Origin: Lachnospiraceae bacterium
GTDB lineage: Bacteria; Bacillota; Clostridia; Lachnospirales; Lachnospiraceae
Assembly (NCBI GenBank): GCA_028693705.1
Contig: JAQUUX010000027.1
Coordinates: forward strand, 1-37,565
Direction of reading: 5' to 3'
Length of the DNA stretch: 37,565 bases
The stretch's first letter is position 1; every line of letters begins with the position of its first letter. A program made the position numbers and the translations under genes. Shown here in pieces: positions 26,730 to 34,355 of the stretch. A model generated the notes under the pieces. That model ran no database searches. It was not told the DNA's origin and saw only the letters and a program-made list of their open reading frames with translations.

Positions 26730-26744
26730 TTGAACGATATTCAG
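26730..26744 (+). promoter_or_regulatory. TetR-type operator, site 3
   Basis: TTGAACGATATTCAG matches the two sites at 3809 and 3864 in 14 of 15 positions and lies in the same place relative to the -10 box as site 2. This ties the phzF run to the regulator encoded at 4426-5484. Confidence 0.75.
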
Positions 26745-26815
26745 TTGAGGAAATAAATGATAGCGCTACACTGTGACAAAAACAATGTTCGAGGACGTAT
26801 AAGGTGGAGAAAGTT

Positions 26816-27598
26816 ATGAAGTACTATGTGGTAGATGCATTTGCGGAGGAGAGATTTCACGGGAATCCTGCCGGAGTTTGTGTATTAGAGGAGAGTATGT
26901 CGAAGGAGCTGATGCAGCAAATAGCAATAGAGCACAATTTGCCGGAAACAGCTTTTTTATATAAATGCGGGGATTATTATAAATTAAGATGGTTTACACC
27001 CTGCTTTGAAATTGACCTGTGTGGGCATGCGACTCTGGCGGCAGCTTTTGTTGTGTTTCAATTTCTGGAACCTGAGGTGGAGCATGTTTATTTTGATACA
27101 ATTAGTGGTGTTTTAGCAGTGACGAAAAAGGAAGGGCTGTATGAAATGGCTTTTCCCAAAAGAATCCCGGAGATGATGCCATTGACAGATTCTGTTGCCG
27201 CGTCAATTATAGAGACTCTGGATGTAGTGCCGGTTGCCTTATATGAGGATCGGGATTTATATGTGGTTCTGGAAAATGAACAAGCGGTTATAAACTATCA
27301 GCCGGATTATAATCAGTTAAAAAAGCTGGATAAATGGCTGGGAATTGTGCTTACAGCTGCGGGTAGTGAATCCGATTTTGTTTCCAGATATTTTTGCCCG
27401 GAACTTGTAGCAGAGGATCCGGTAACGGGTTCTTCCCACAGCAGTCTGATTCCATTATGGAGTGAGAAGCTGGGAAAAGAAAAGATGGTGGCAAAGCAGC
27501 TTTCTGAGAGAGGCGGTACACTGTATTGTGAGTTGGGAGATAACGATGTTCTGATTGCCGGAAAGGCTGTTTTATACATGCAAGGTGAGATCGTTTGA
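26816..27598 (+). CDS. PhzF family isomerase/epimerase
   Basis: ATG 26816 follows AGGTGGAG; the GTG at 26804 is inside that site. The 260-residue product has the two-lobed PhzF pattern: DAFAEERFHGNPAGVCVLEE, LPETAFLYK with the catalytic Glu44, FEIDLCGHATLAAAF, and in the second lobe AEDPVTGSSHSSLIPLW. PhzF proteins are diaminopimelate-epimerase-like and shift protons or isomerise small acids; only PhzF itself makes phenazines, and no phenazine genes are seen. It is the first gene behind the promoter with TetR operator 3. The substrate is unknown. Confidence 0.92.
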   Translation: MKYYVVDAFAEERFHGNPAGVCVLEESMSKELMQQIAIEHNLPETAFLYKCGDYYKLRWFTPCFEIDLCGHATLAAAFVVFQFLEPEVEHVYFDTISGVLAVTKKEGLYEMAFPKRIPEMMPLTDSVAASIIETLDVVPVALYEDRDLYVVLENEQAVINYQPDYNQLKKLDKWLGIVLTAAGSESDFVSRYFCPELVAEDPVTGSSHSSLIPLWSEKLGKEKMVAKQLSERGGTLYCELGDNDVLIAGKAVLYMQGEIV

Positions 27599-27624
27599 AA
27601 ATTTAGTCATTTTAAAGGCAGGGA

Positions 27625-28185
27625 ATGAAGATTAGTATGAGAGAAATTTTAGAAACCAAAAGAATAATTTTAAGAGAATGGCTGGAATCAGATGCAGAAA
27701 GCCTGTATAAATATGCATCGAACCCGGAAGTAGGACCAATTGCCGGCTGGCCGGTTCATACATCTGTGGAAAATAGCAGGGAGATTATCAGGGATGTGCT
27801 TTCCGCAGAGGAAACCTATGCAGTCGTGTTGAAAGAAACGGGAGAAGCTGTGGGAAGTATAGGTCTAATGATCGGAAAACAGAGTAATATTGAAATACCG
27901 GAAGATGAAGGTGAACTGGGCTATTGGATTGGGGTTCCTTTCTGGGGACAGGGACTGATTCCGGAGGCATCCAGACGATTACTGGAGCATGGCTTTCTGG
28001 ATTTACATTTAAAGAAAATCTGGTGTGGCTATTTTGCAGGTAATGAAAAATCTAAACGGGTGCAGGAAAAATGTGGTTTTCAGTTTGTAAGAATAGATAA
28101 AGACAAGCCATGGCCATTGATGAATGATGTGAGAACAGAGTACATCACCTGCCTCTCAAAAGAAAATTTCTTAAAGGAAAGATAG
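27625..28185 (+). CDS. GNAT family N-acetyltransferase, RimJ/RimL type
   Basis: A 186-residue protein with the RimJ/RimL layout: [21 protein letters not shown], a middle part [36 protein letters not shown] (the acetyl-CoA loop region), and [17 protein letters not shown] near the end. Such enzymes acetylate protein N-termini, antibiotics or amino acids. It starts 27 bases after phzF with AGGCAGGGA before the ATG; ATG 27637 is an alternative. The stop lies in the first unit of a 19-bp tandem repeat. Confidence 0.88.
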   Translation: MKISMREILETKRIILREWLESDAESLYKYASNPEVGPIAGWPVHTSVENSREIIRDVLSAEETYAVVLKETGEAVGSIGLMIGKQSNIEIPEDEGELGYWIGVPFWGQGLIPEASRRLLEHGFLDLHLKKIWCGYFAGNEKSKRVQEKCGFQFVRIDKDKPWPLMNDVRTEYITCLSKENFLKER

Positions 28186-28210
28186 TTTAGAAAAGGAAAG
28201 CTAGTTTAGA
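28173..28210 (+). repeat. 19-bp tandem duplication across a stop codon
   Basis: AAAGGAAAGATAGTTTAGA (28173-28191) is followed at once by AAAGGAAAGCTAGTTTAGA (28192-28210), with one mismatch. The first unit contains the TAG of the GNAT gene, and part of a third unit (AAACGAAAAG) may follow. Confidence 0.8.
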
Positions 28211-28254
28211 AAACGAAAAGAAAAAATGGTTAAAAGAGGGAAAGCGGGTTCGGC

Positions 28255-29025
28255 ATGAAGGATAATGTAATGAAGCAGAAAACAGGGCTTAATTCCAATG
28301 TGCTAAAAGTGATTGCCATTGTGGCGATGACCATAGATCATGTGACCAGCGTGGTCTATCCGGGGTATCCCACGGATTGGTGGATTTTGGTATTACATAT
28401 GATTGGACGGATTACAGCCCCGATTATGTGGTTTTTTATAGCAGAAGGATATCACTACACGCATAATATGAGAAAATAAGTGACCAGGCTTTTCCTGTTT
28501 GCCATTGTTTCACATTTTGCCTATAACTTTGCATTTGGTATTCCTTTTATTCCGTTTCAGACCAGTGTGTTTAACCAAACCAGTGTGATATGGCCTCTGG
28601 CATGGGGATTGGTAGCGCTGAATTTGCTGGATATTCCGGATGAAAAATTACCCCATGGAAAAAAGGTATGGTGCATTATAGGAATTTCTATTCTGACCTT
28701 TTGTGCAGACTGGAGTTCTATTGCAGTACTGGCGATTATACAAATTGGGTGTAATCGTGGAGATTTTAAGCGGCAGATGAAGGGTATGGTTTCTTATGTT
28801 GTAGCCTATGCGATGGTTTACTTCCTATTTGTGAATAAGATATATGGTATGCTACAGATGTTCGTAGCATTATCTATTCCATTTTTGCATGCTTACAATG
28901 GTGAGCGTGGGAAATGGAAGGGAATGAAATGGTTTTTTTACGCTTACTATCCATTACATTTAGTGATTTGCGGGTTGATTAGAATCTGGTTACATGGAAA
29001 TGTAGGTGTAATGATTGGCGGATAA
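28255..29025 (+). pseudogene. TraX family membrane protein interrupted by one in-frame stop
   Basis: Residues 1-74 (NSNVLKVIAIVAMTIDHVTS, then IGRITAPIMWFFIAEGYHYT) and the part from 28480 (TRLFLFAIVSHFAYNFAFGI, and on to YYPLHLVICGLIRIW) are the two pieces of one TraX-family protein, in the same frame, separated by a TAA at 28477-28479. At this place relatives have a Tyr or similar residue between Lys and the next helix, so a single change such as TAT to TAA would explain it. The whole would be 256 residues with about seven membrane segments. TraX is linked to acetylation of F-pilin in plasmids; chromosomal relatives are acyltransferase-like membrane proteins of unknown role. Confidence 0.85.
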
Positions 29026-29026
29026 C

Positions 29027-29046
29027 ATGAAAACAGTAGTTTTCAT
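29027..29046 (+). other. Small hairpin between traX and the hydrolase gene
   Basis: ATGAAAAC and GTTTTCAT are perfect complements around AGTA, with no T-run, so it is an intercistronic hairpin rather than a terminator. Confidence 0.5.
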
Positions 29047-29072
29047 ATGAGCTGTTAAGATTGGAGATTAAG

Positions 29073-29774
29073 ATGGAAAAATTTAAGATTAAGCAGATAC
29101 CGGCTGTACTTTATGGAGAAAAGACAGACCGGCTATTTCTGTTCGTCCATGGAAAAGATGGAAATAAAGAAGAAGCAGAGGATTTTGCAAAACAGGTTTG
29201 TCAAAAGGGATATCAGGTATTGGGAATAGACCTGCCGGGGCATGGGGAACGGAAAAATGAAATAGATCATTTCAATCCGTGGGATGTTATCCCGGAGCTG
29301 GATACAGTGTGGCGATTTGCAGAAAAGTGCTGGGGCACGATAGGGGTTCGTGCTAATAGTATTGGAGCCTGGTTTAGTATGCTGGCCTTTTCAGATAGAA
29401 ACGTGGAAAAAAGTTTGTTTGTATCACCGATTCTGGATATGGAACGCTTGATACAGAACATGATGAAGTGGGCGGGCGTTTCAGAAGATGAGTTAGAAGA
29501 AAAGCAGGAAATAGAAACAAGCTTTGGAGAAACGTTATCCTGGAAATATTATCGGTATGCCAAAGAATATTCTTTTTTAACAGGTAAAAAAGAATGGGAA
29601 AAACCTACCGCAATTCTTTATGCAGGACAGGATAACTTGACGGAAAGAATAACTGTAGATGCTTTTTGTGAAAAGTATAAATGCAGCTTAACCGTTATGG
29701 AAAATGGGGAACATTGGTTTCACACACCGGAGCAGATGGATGTGCTGCATCAGTGGGAAAGGGACGAGATATGA
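29073..29774 (+). CDS. Alpha/beta hydrolase
   Basis: ATG 29073 with GGAG upstream gives 233 residues. Visible parts are the oxyanion-side motif LFVHGKDGNKEEAEDF, DLPGHGE after the third strand, the nucleophile elbow ANSIGAW with Ser96 (A-N-S-I-G in the place of G-x-S-x-G), ILYAGQDNLT (acid-bearing strand) and GEHWFHTPEQM with the catalytic His. It resembles cytoplasmic serine esterases or peptidases of unknown substrate. Its stop overlaps the start of the racemase gene by four bases (ATGA), so they are co-translated. Confidence 0.87.
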   Translation: MEKFKIKQIPAVLYGEKTDRLFLFVHGKDGNKEEAEDFAKQVCQKGYQVLGIDLPGHGERKNEIDHFNPWDVIPELDTVWRFAEKCWGTIGVRANSIGAWFSMLAFSDRNVEKSLFVSPILDMERLIQNMMKWAGVSEDELEEKQEIETSFGETLSWKYYRYAKEYSFLTGKKEWEKPTAILYAGQDNLTERITVDAFCEKYKCSLTVMENGEHWFHTPEQMDVLHQWERDEI

Positions 29775-30460
29775 AAACTATTGGGTTAATTGGTGGAATG
29801 AGCTGGGAAAGTACAGTAACTTATTATCAGATGATCAATGAGGCAGTAAAGGAAAAGCTGGGCGGTCTTCATTCAGCTAAAATTCTTCTCTACAGTGTGG
29901 ATTTTGATGAGATAGAGAAATGTCAGTCTGCCGGAGACTGGGAGAAGAGTGCTGATATTCTGGCACAGGCAGCAGAAAATCTGGAAAAGGCAGGAGCAGA
30001 TTTTATTGTCATCTGTACAAATACAATGCACAAGATAGCACCACAGATACAAAAGAGAATCAGTATACCGATTGTACATATTGCAGATGCTACAGCAGAA
30101 AAATTAAAAGAACAAAAAATATCAAAAGTTGCATTACTTGGTACAAAATACACAATGACACAGGATTTTTATAAGGACAAATTAGTGGCTGCCGGAATTG
30201 AAGTAGTGATACCGGAAGCTAATGATATTGAGACAGTAAATGATGTAATCTATAATGAATTGTGTCTGGGTAAAATTTCACAGATTTCCAAGCAGAATTA
30301 TCTGCACATTATTGAGGGACTGGCAGAAAAAGGTGCGCAGGGAGTCATCCTAGGATGTACAGAAATCGGTTTACTGATTAAGCAGGAAGATACCATGCTA
30401 CCGGTTTTTGATACCACAGAGATACATGCAAAGAAGGCAGCAGATTTATCAATGGAGTGA
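29771..30460 (+). CDS. Aspartate/glutamate racemase family protein
   Basis: The start is at 29771, in an ATGA overlap with the hydrolase stop, giving MKTIGLIGGMSWESTVTYYQ and 230 residues. The two catalytic cysteines of cofactor-independent amino-acid racemases are present: Cys82 in VICTNTMHK and Cys196 in ILGCTEIGLL. The GGMSWESTVTYY start is typical of the aspartate racemase branch (YgeA/RacX type) rather than the cell-wall glutamate racemase MurI. It would interconvert L- and D-amino acids. The next GNAT begins 4 bases after its stop. Confidence 0.93.
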   Translation: MKTIGLIGGMSWESTVTYYQMINEAVKEKLGGLHSAKILLYSVDFDEIEKCQSAGDWEKSADILAQAAENLEKAGADFIVICTNTMHKIAPQIQKRISIPIVHIADATAEKLKEQKISKVALLGTKYTMTQDFYKDKLVAAGIEVVIPEANDIETVNDVIYNELCLGKISQISKQNYLHIIEGLAEKGAQGVILGCTEIGLLIKQEDTMLPVFDTTEIHAKKAADLSME

Positions 30461-30464
30461 AAAG

Positions 30465-30992
30465 ATGAAAACACCTATATTATGTACAGAGCGCTTATTT
30501 TTAAGACCTTTTCGAGAATCTGACTGGAGAGCCGTTTTTGATTGCTGGGAAAGTGATCCGGAAGTAGCAAAATATATGTTTTGGACCAGTCATAATGATC
30601 CGGAGAAGACAAAAGAATGGATCGCTTTTGAACTTGGACAGGACGAAAAGGATGATTGGTATCGATTTGCATTGGAATTAAAAGAAACAGGAGAGCTAAT
30701 TGGTACGGGATTAATTTATTATGAGGAAGAAGTTTCCTGCTGGGAAATCGGTTACAATCTGGGACAAAAATATTGGAGGCAGGGATACGTTACTGAAGCC
30801 ATGCAGGAAATATTGGATTTTGTCAGAGAAAAACTGGGCATTCACGAGGTGGTAGGCAGATATGCAAAGGAAAATCCTGCATCCGGTCATGTAATGGAAA
30901 AACTGGGGTTCCAGTATGAAAAGGATATCCCATATGAATGTAACAATGGTGCTGTCTTGCGGGAGGGGATACAATGCAGACTAATTTTGTAA
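30465..30992 (+). CDS. GNAT family N-acetyltransferase, RimJ/RimL type
   Basis: ATG 30465 with GGAGTG upstream, 175 residues. Pattern: CTERLFLRPFRESDWRAVFD, YRFALELKETGELIGTG, EIGYNLGQKYWRQGYVTEAM (with the acetyl-CoA loop R-Q-G-Y-V) and YAKENPASGHVMEKLGFQYE. It is of the single-domain type used on small molecules or peptide N-termini. It is packed between the racemase (4-base gap) and the amidohydrolase (19-base overlap), which argues that it acts in the same pathway. Confidence 0.9.
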   Translation: MKTPILCTERLFLRPFRESDWRAVFDCWESDPEVAKYMFWTSHNDPEKTKEWIAFELGQDEKDDWYRFALELKETGELIGTGLIYYEEEVSCWEIGYNLGQKYWRQGYVTEAMQEILDFVREKLGIHEVVGRYAKENPASGHVMEKLGFQYEKDIPYECNNGAVLREGIQCRLIL

Positions 30993-31810
30993 TAGATGAA
31001 CATGCTCATGCCAGTGGCTCTTTTTTGACGGAGTCAGGAATCCGGAAGCTGATGAATGAAAACCAAGTGGATATGCTGTTTCTCACACCGGCGCAGTTAG
31101 GCAGTAAGATTACCTATCCATTAAAAAATAAAGCGAGACGGGATCCATACGGAGATGTTGTAAGTGGGAATAATCGTTTATCCGGTGGGATGATTCGTCT
31201 GATCGGTGCGATCAAACAGATTCCGGAAGGAAATGAACGAGTTTATCAATTATGCAGGCAGATGCCGGAATGTACCAGACAGATTTACTGGGTAACCAGA
31301 AAGAATGTTTCGCAGTTGGATGAAGATTATGAAAGAATGGGCTTTATCGGCATCAAGCTTCATCAATGCTGGGAATATTTTGATATATCCAGTAATTGGT
31401 TTGAAAATGTTATAAACTGGGCGGGCAAAAAGGATTTACCTGTTTTTATTCATGTATATACACTTGTTGAGATGAGGAAGCTGATTGGTTTTATAAAAGA
31501 ACATCAGGAGGCGACCATTATAATTGCACATTTGTATGGGCTGGAATCATTCATGGAGGAACCGGCTTCTGATTTTGAAAATATCTGGTTTGATATTTCC
31601 AATTGCTATTTTGTTTCCAAAGAGAGAATAGAAATGGCATGCCGTTGGATCGGAGCGGATAAGCTATTATTTGGTTCTGATACGCCTTATGGAATAAAAT
31701 CGCAAAAGCTTACTAAGGATATGGTGGAGAAATTGGATATTCCGGAAGGTGATAAAGCTAAAATATTAGGTGGAAATGCCGCTCGATTATTTGAAATACA
31801 GATGGTTTAA
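30974..31810 (+). CDS. Amidohydrolase family protein (amidohydrolase-2 type)
   Basis: A 278-residue TIM-barrel hydrolase with a strong site (GGGAGGGG) inside the preceding gene. The metal ligands appear in order: DEHAH at residues 8-12, GIKLHQCW, PVFIHVY, TIIIAHLYG and FGSDTPYG. This pattern fits the ACMSD/uracil-decarboxylase-like amidohydrolases, which cleave amide or decarboxylate small ring acids. The substrate is unknown. It is the last well-coupled gene of the phzF-led run. Confidence 0.9.
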   Translation: MQTNFVIDEHAHASGSFLTESGIRKLMNENQVDMLFLTPAQLGSKITYPLKNKARRDPYGDVVSGNNRLSGGMIRLIGAIKQIPEGNERVYQLCRQMPECTRQIYWVTRKNVSQLDEDYERMGFIGIKLHQCWEYFDISSNWFENVINWAGKKDLPVFIHVYTLVEMRKLIGFIKEHQEATIIIAHLYGLESFMEEPASDFENIWFDISNCYFVSKERIEMACRWIGADKLLFGSDTPYGIKSQKLTKDMVEKLDIPEGDKAKILGGNAARLFEIQMV

Positions 31811-31818
31811 ATAGATGG

Positions 31819-32094
31819 TTGTGGAATAATAGAAGGGAAGCGTTTTTATGGGATTTTGCAAACAGGTATTTTGGTAAAATCTGGTTCCAGTGGGGACTGG
31901 TTTTATCCCCACTTACTTTTTTTGCCATGCTGTTGGTATATGGAAAAAGCGTAGACGAGGTGGGAGCATTCGGAGGTATTATTTGCATGATCCTGTGTGT
32001 AGCAATGGTGGTTTGCATTTATCCGGTGGAAAGAGCACTTAAAAGGCGGGAACAGCATACCGATTCAGTTAGTCAGATAGGGGATGTCGGTTAG
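31819..32094 (+). CDS. Small membrane protein resembling the C-terminal part of SdpI-type proteins
   Basis: A 91-residue frame from TTG 31819. It has REAFLWDFANRYFGKIWFQW, then two hydrophobic segments (GLVLSPLTFFAMLLV and GGIICMILCVAMVVCIYP) and a basic end. The block around W-x-F-A-x-R-x-F-G-K resembles the last helices of SdpI/YhfL-like immunity proteins, which normally have several more membrane segments before it. The start has no convincing ribosome site, so this may be a fragment of a longer gene. It lies 9 bases after the amidohydrolase. Confidence 0.45.
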   Translation: MWNNRREAFLWDFANRYFGKIWFQWGLVLSPLTFFAMLLVYGKSVDEVGAFGGIICMILCVAMVVCIYPVERALKRREQHTDSVSQIGDVG

Positions 32095-32160
32095 GAGTAT
32101 CTACGGAGCGTAGGTTGAGGAATAGAATTGATTTGATGCGTTTAAAATGAGGGCAGGGTT

Positions 32161-32613
32161 ATGGAAATTGAATATAGAAAGTTAACAGAAAATGAACTCG
32201 ATAAATTTATGGAAATGAGGATCAATCAGCTTCGTGAAGAAGGCGCAACAGAGGATATAGATTTAAAGCCTAAACTGAAAGATTATTATTCCAGGCATAT
32301 GGCAGATGGTACATTTGTATCCTGGCTGGCAATGGTTGGAGAGCATATTATTGGGACAAGCGGAATTTCATTTGTGGAAAAACCACCATACTTTGGATGT
32401 CCCAGCGGCAGGATGGGATTATTATCAAGTATGTTTACGGCAAAAGAATATCGCCGTAAAGGAATCGCAAAAGAGCTTTTGTCAAAAGTAGTAAATGAAG
32501 CAAAAGAGTATGGATGCGGAACAGTTCAGATTACAGCTTCCGATATGGGTGTGCTTTTATATACTGATTTTGGTTTTAAGAAAAATGACAATTTCATGCA
32601 GTATAAACTATAG
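32161..32613 (+). CDS. GNAT family N-acetyltransferase
   Basis: A 150-residue GNAT: IEYRKLTENELDKFMEMRIN, FVSWLAMVGEHIIGTSGISF, SSMFTAKEYRRKGIAKELL (acetyl-CoA loop R-R-K-G-I-A) and LLYTDFGFKKND. It is of the type annotated as a generic acetyltransferase in Firmicutes. GCAGGG lies just before the ATG. A small frameshifted remnant follows 27 bases downstream. Confidence 0.9.
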   Translation: MEIEYRKLTENELDKFMEMRINQLREEGATEDIDLKPKLKDYYSRHMADGTFVSWLAMVGEHIIGTSGISFVEKPPYFGCPSGRMGLLSSMFTAKEYRRKGIAKELLSKVVNEAKEYGCGTVQITASDMGVLLYTDFGFKKNDNFMQYKL

Positions 32614-32639
32614 ATAGAGCAAAATAAGTTGAGAAGAAA

Positions 32640-32806
32640 ATGGAAGAAAACTGGTATGTTAGGAGCTCAGAAACAAAAGGCATGACTTACGGACCAGAAC
32701 TTTGCCGGGAGTTTTCAATAACTGGGGTGTTTTTTATAAGGGAAAGTTTCAAACTGTGAATTTATTGTTGGATATGAGTAATTTAGAACGGATTCTTAAA
32801 AAATAA
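32640..32806 (+). pseudogene. Short frameshifted remnant, family not recognised
   Basis: The frame from ATG 32640 reads MEENWYVRSSETKGMTYGPE, then LCREF. If one base is skipped near TTTTCAATAAC (about 32715), it continues NNWGVFYKGKFQTVNLLLDM, then SNLERILKK and a TAA at 32804-32806, for about 55 residues in all. The two halves fit together well, so one indel is likely. The YKGKFQTVNLLLD end looks like a small mixed alpha/beta module that sometimes follows GNAT domains, but I do not identify it. It could once have been the tail of the GNAT gene upstream. Confidence 0.45.
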
Positions 32807-32857
32807 GGTAAAATGTTGTTAAAAGCAACAAGAATTTGCGTGAAGGAGATCTTGAGC

Positions 32858-33133
32858 TTGGAATTTAATGAGAAGTTACAGGAACTGAGAAAGAGTAAAA
32901 ATTTGACTCAGGAACAGCTTGCAGAACAACTGTATGTATCCAGAACTGCTATTTCAAAATGGGAGTCAGGGCGAGGCTATCCGGGTATCGATTCTTTAAA
33001 AGAAATATCCCGTTTTTTTGATGTATCGTTAGACGAATTACTTTCCGGTGAAGAAATATTAACAGCTGCCCAGGAAGACAATAGGCAAAAAATATTACAT
33101 TACAGGGATATGATATTCGGACTATTGGATTAG
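32858..33133 (+). CDS. XRE family regulator, truncated after the DNA-binding domain
   Basis: TTG 32858, nine bases after AAGGAG, gives MEFNEKLQELRKSKNLTQEQ, then LAEQLYVSRTAISKWESGRG and YPGIDSLKEISRFFDVSLDE. It is a complete Cro/CI helix-turn-helix of about 65 residues and a short linker, 91 residues in all. Relatives go on into several membrane segments after FGLLD. Here a TAG follows at once, and a hydrophobic stretch (AAMFTFLFLVIKALMLIKWV) is still readable in another frame at about 33148-33210. The gene has therefore lost its membrane domain, leaving perhaps a soluble DNA-binding protein. Confidence 0.75.
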   Translation: MEFNEKLQELRKSKNLTQEQLAEQLYVSRTAISKWESGRGYPGIDSLKEISRFFDVSLDELLSGEEILTAAQEDNRQKILHYRDMIFGLLD

Positions 33134-33266
33134 TCTGCAGCCATATGCTGCCATGTTTACTTTTTTGTTTTTAGTAATAAAGGCGTTAATGCTGATAAAA
33201 TGGGTGTGACACGATTCGTATCACGGATGTGACTCAGGAATTCTTTCGTGTTTTTATCTAACCCGC

Positions 33267-33301
33267 TAGATTGGATTCAGGCGAAAGCCAAATACAATCT
33301 A
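33267..33301 (+). ncRNA. Candidate structured leader of the PAP2 gene
   Basis: TAGATTG (33267-33273) pairs perfectly with CAATCTA (33295-33301) and encloses GGC-GAAA-GCC, a GNRA-capped hairpin. The outer stem ends just before the AAAAGGATGG of the PAP2 gene. It could be a small regulatory fold, but it matches no class I can name. Confidence 0.35.
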
Positions 33302-33317
33302 AAAAGGATGGATAAAA

Positions 33318-33977
33318 ATGAAAAAAGAAAATCAAAAGAATTTATGTATTACGTTAGGTTTGTTGGCAGCATTTGTCTTGTGGACAATTGCAGTTAGTTT
33401 CTTTGATGTACAGACAATTGGTCCAAGAGGATCAGCGGTGGGATTTGCAACCCTTAATGGTTTATTTCATCATATAACGGGTGTACACATGCTCTTATAC
33501 ACCATCACTGACTGGCTGAGTCTGGTACCTTTGGGGTTTGCAATGGGATTTGCTGTTCTTGGGCAGGTACAGTTAATAAAAAGAAGAAGTCTGTTAAAGG
33601 TAGACTTTAGTATCCTGGTGTTGGGAGGCTATTATGTATTAGTGATGTCAGCCTATACGTTATTTGAGGTGTTTGTCATAAACTACAGGCCTATACTGAT
33701 AGAAGGTTATTTAGAGGCATCCTATCCGTCGTCGACTACATTGCTGGTTTTGTGCATGATGCCAACAGCCATAAGTCAGTTAAATGGACGAATACAGGAT
33801 ATAAGAGTTCGAAAAAGTGTATCATGTCTGATGATTTTATTTTCCGTATTTATGGTAATGGGGAGACTATTTTCCGGGGTGCATTGGTTTACTGATATTT
33901 TTGGCGGAATATTACTCAGTGCGGGATTAGTAATGCTTTATCATACGATTATCATATGGAAAGCAAAGCGTCATTGA
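33318..33977 (+). CDS. PAP2 superfamily phosphatase-like membrane protein
   Basis: A 219-residue protein with about six membrane segments. The phosphatase motifs are visible: NYRPILIEG (K-x6-RP type, with the Lys not evident), ASYPSSTTLLVL in the place of PSGH, and GRLFSGVHWFTDIFGG, which matches R-x5-H-x3-D. The general-acid His of the second motif is replaced by Thr, so activity may differ from classical PAP2 enzymes, which remove phosphate from lipids such as undecaprenyl pyrophosphate or phosphatidate. It has AAAAGGATGG upstream and a possible structured leader. Confidence 0.8.
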   Translation: MKKENQKNLCITLGLLAAFVLWTIAVSFFDVQTIGPRGSAVGFATLNGLFHHITGVHMLLYTITDWLSLVPLGFAMGFAVLGQVQLIKRRSLLKVDFSILVLGGYYVLVMSAYTLFEVFVINYRPILIEGYLEASYPSSTTLLVLCMMPTAISQLNGRIQDIRVRKSVSCLMILFSVFMVMGRLFSGVHWFTDIFGGILLSAGLVMLYHTIIIWKAKRH

Positions 33978-34015
33978 ATAAACGAATAAAAACAAATGAT
34001 TTGAGGGGGCTTCAT

Positions 34016-34339
34016 ATGGCAACTAGCAAGGATTATTTACAGTTTATTTTAGGGCAACTATCCGATTTGGAAGAAATAACATATCGTGCCATGATGGGGG
34101 AATACATTATCTATTATCGCGGCAAAATTGCAGGAGAGATCTGTGATAACAGATTGCTGGTAAAGCCCGTAACGTCTGCAATTAACTATATGGATTCCGT
34201 ATGCTATGAAGCACCTTACGAAGGGGCGAAGGAAATGCTGCTGGTTGATGAAATAGATGATAAAAACTATCTGACGGGTTTATTCGAGGCGATGTATGAT
34301 GAACTGCCGATGCCAAAACCCAAAAAAAAGAAATCTTAA
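34016..34339 (+). CDS. TfoX/Sxy N-terminal domain protein
   Basis: ATG 34016 behind GAGGGGGC gives MATSKDYLQFILGQLSDLEE and 107 residues. It has the compact fold of the TfoX N-terminal domain: EITYRAMMGEYIIYYRGKIA, GEICDNRLLVKPV and the Lys/Pro-rich end. Full TfoX/Sxy proteins regulate competence genes in gamma-proteobacteria; single-domain forms in Firmicutes have no proven role. It is followed after 16 bases by an unknown membrane protein. Confidence 0.85.
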   Translation: MATSKDYLQFILGQLSDLEEITYRAMMGEYIIYYRGKIAGEICDNRLLVKPVTSAINYMDSVCYEAPYEGAKEMLLVDEIDDKNYLTGLFEAMYDELPMPKPKKKKS

Positions 34340-34355
34340 AGGGGTGAGAAAGCGG

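Noticed and set aside
26816-27598. Phenazine biosynthesis
   Set aside because: A PhzF-family gene alone is common in bacteria that make no phenazines, and no other phz genes are present.
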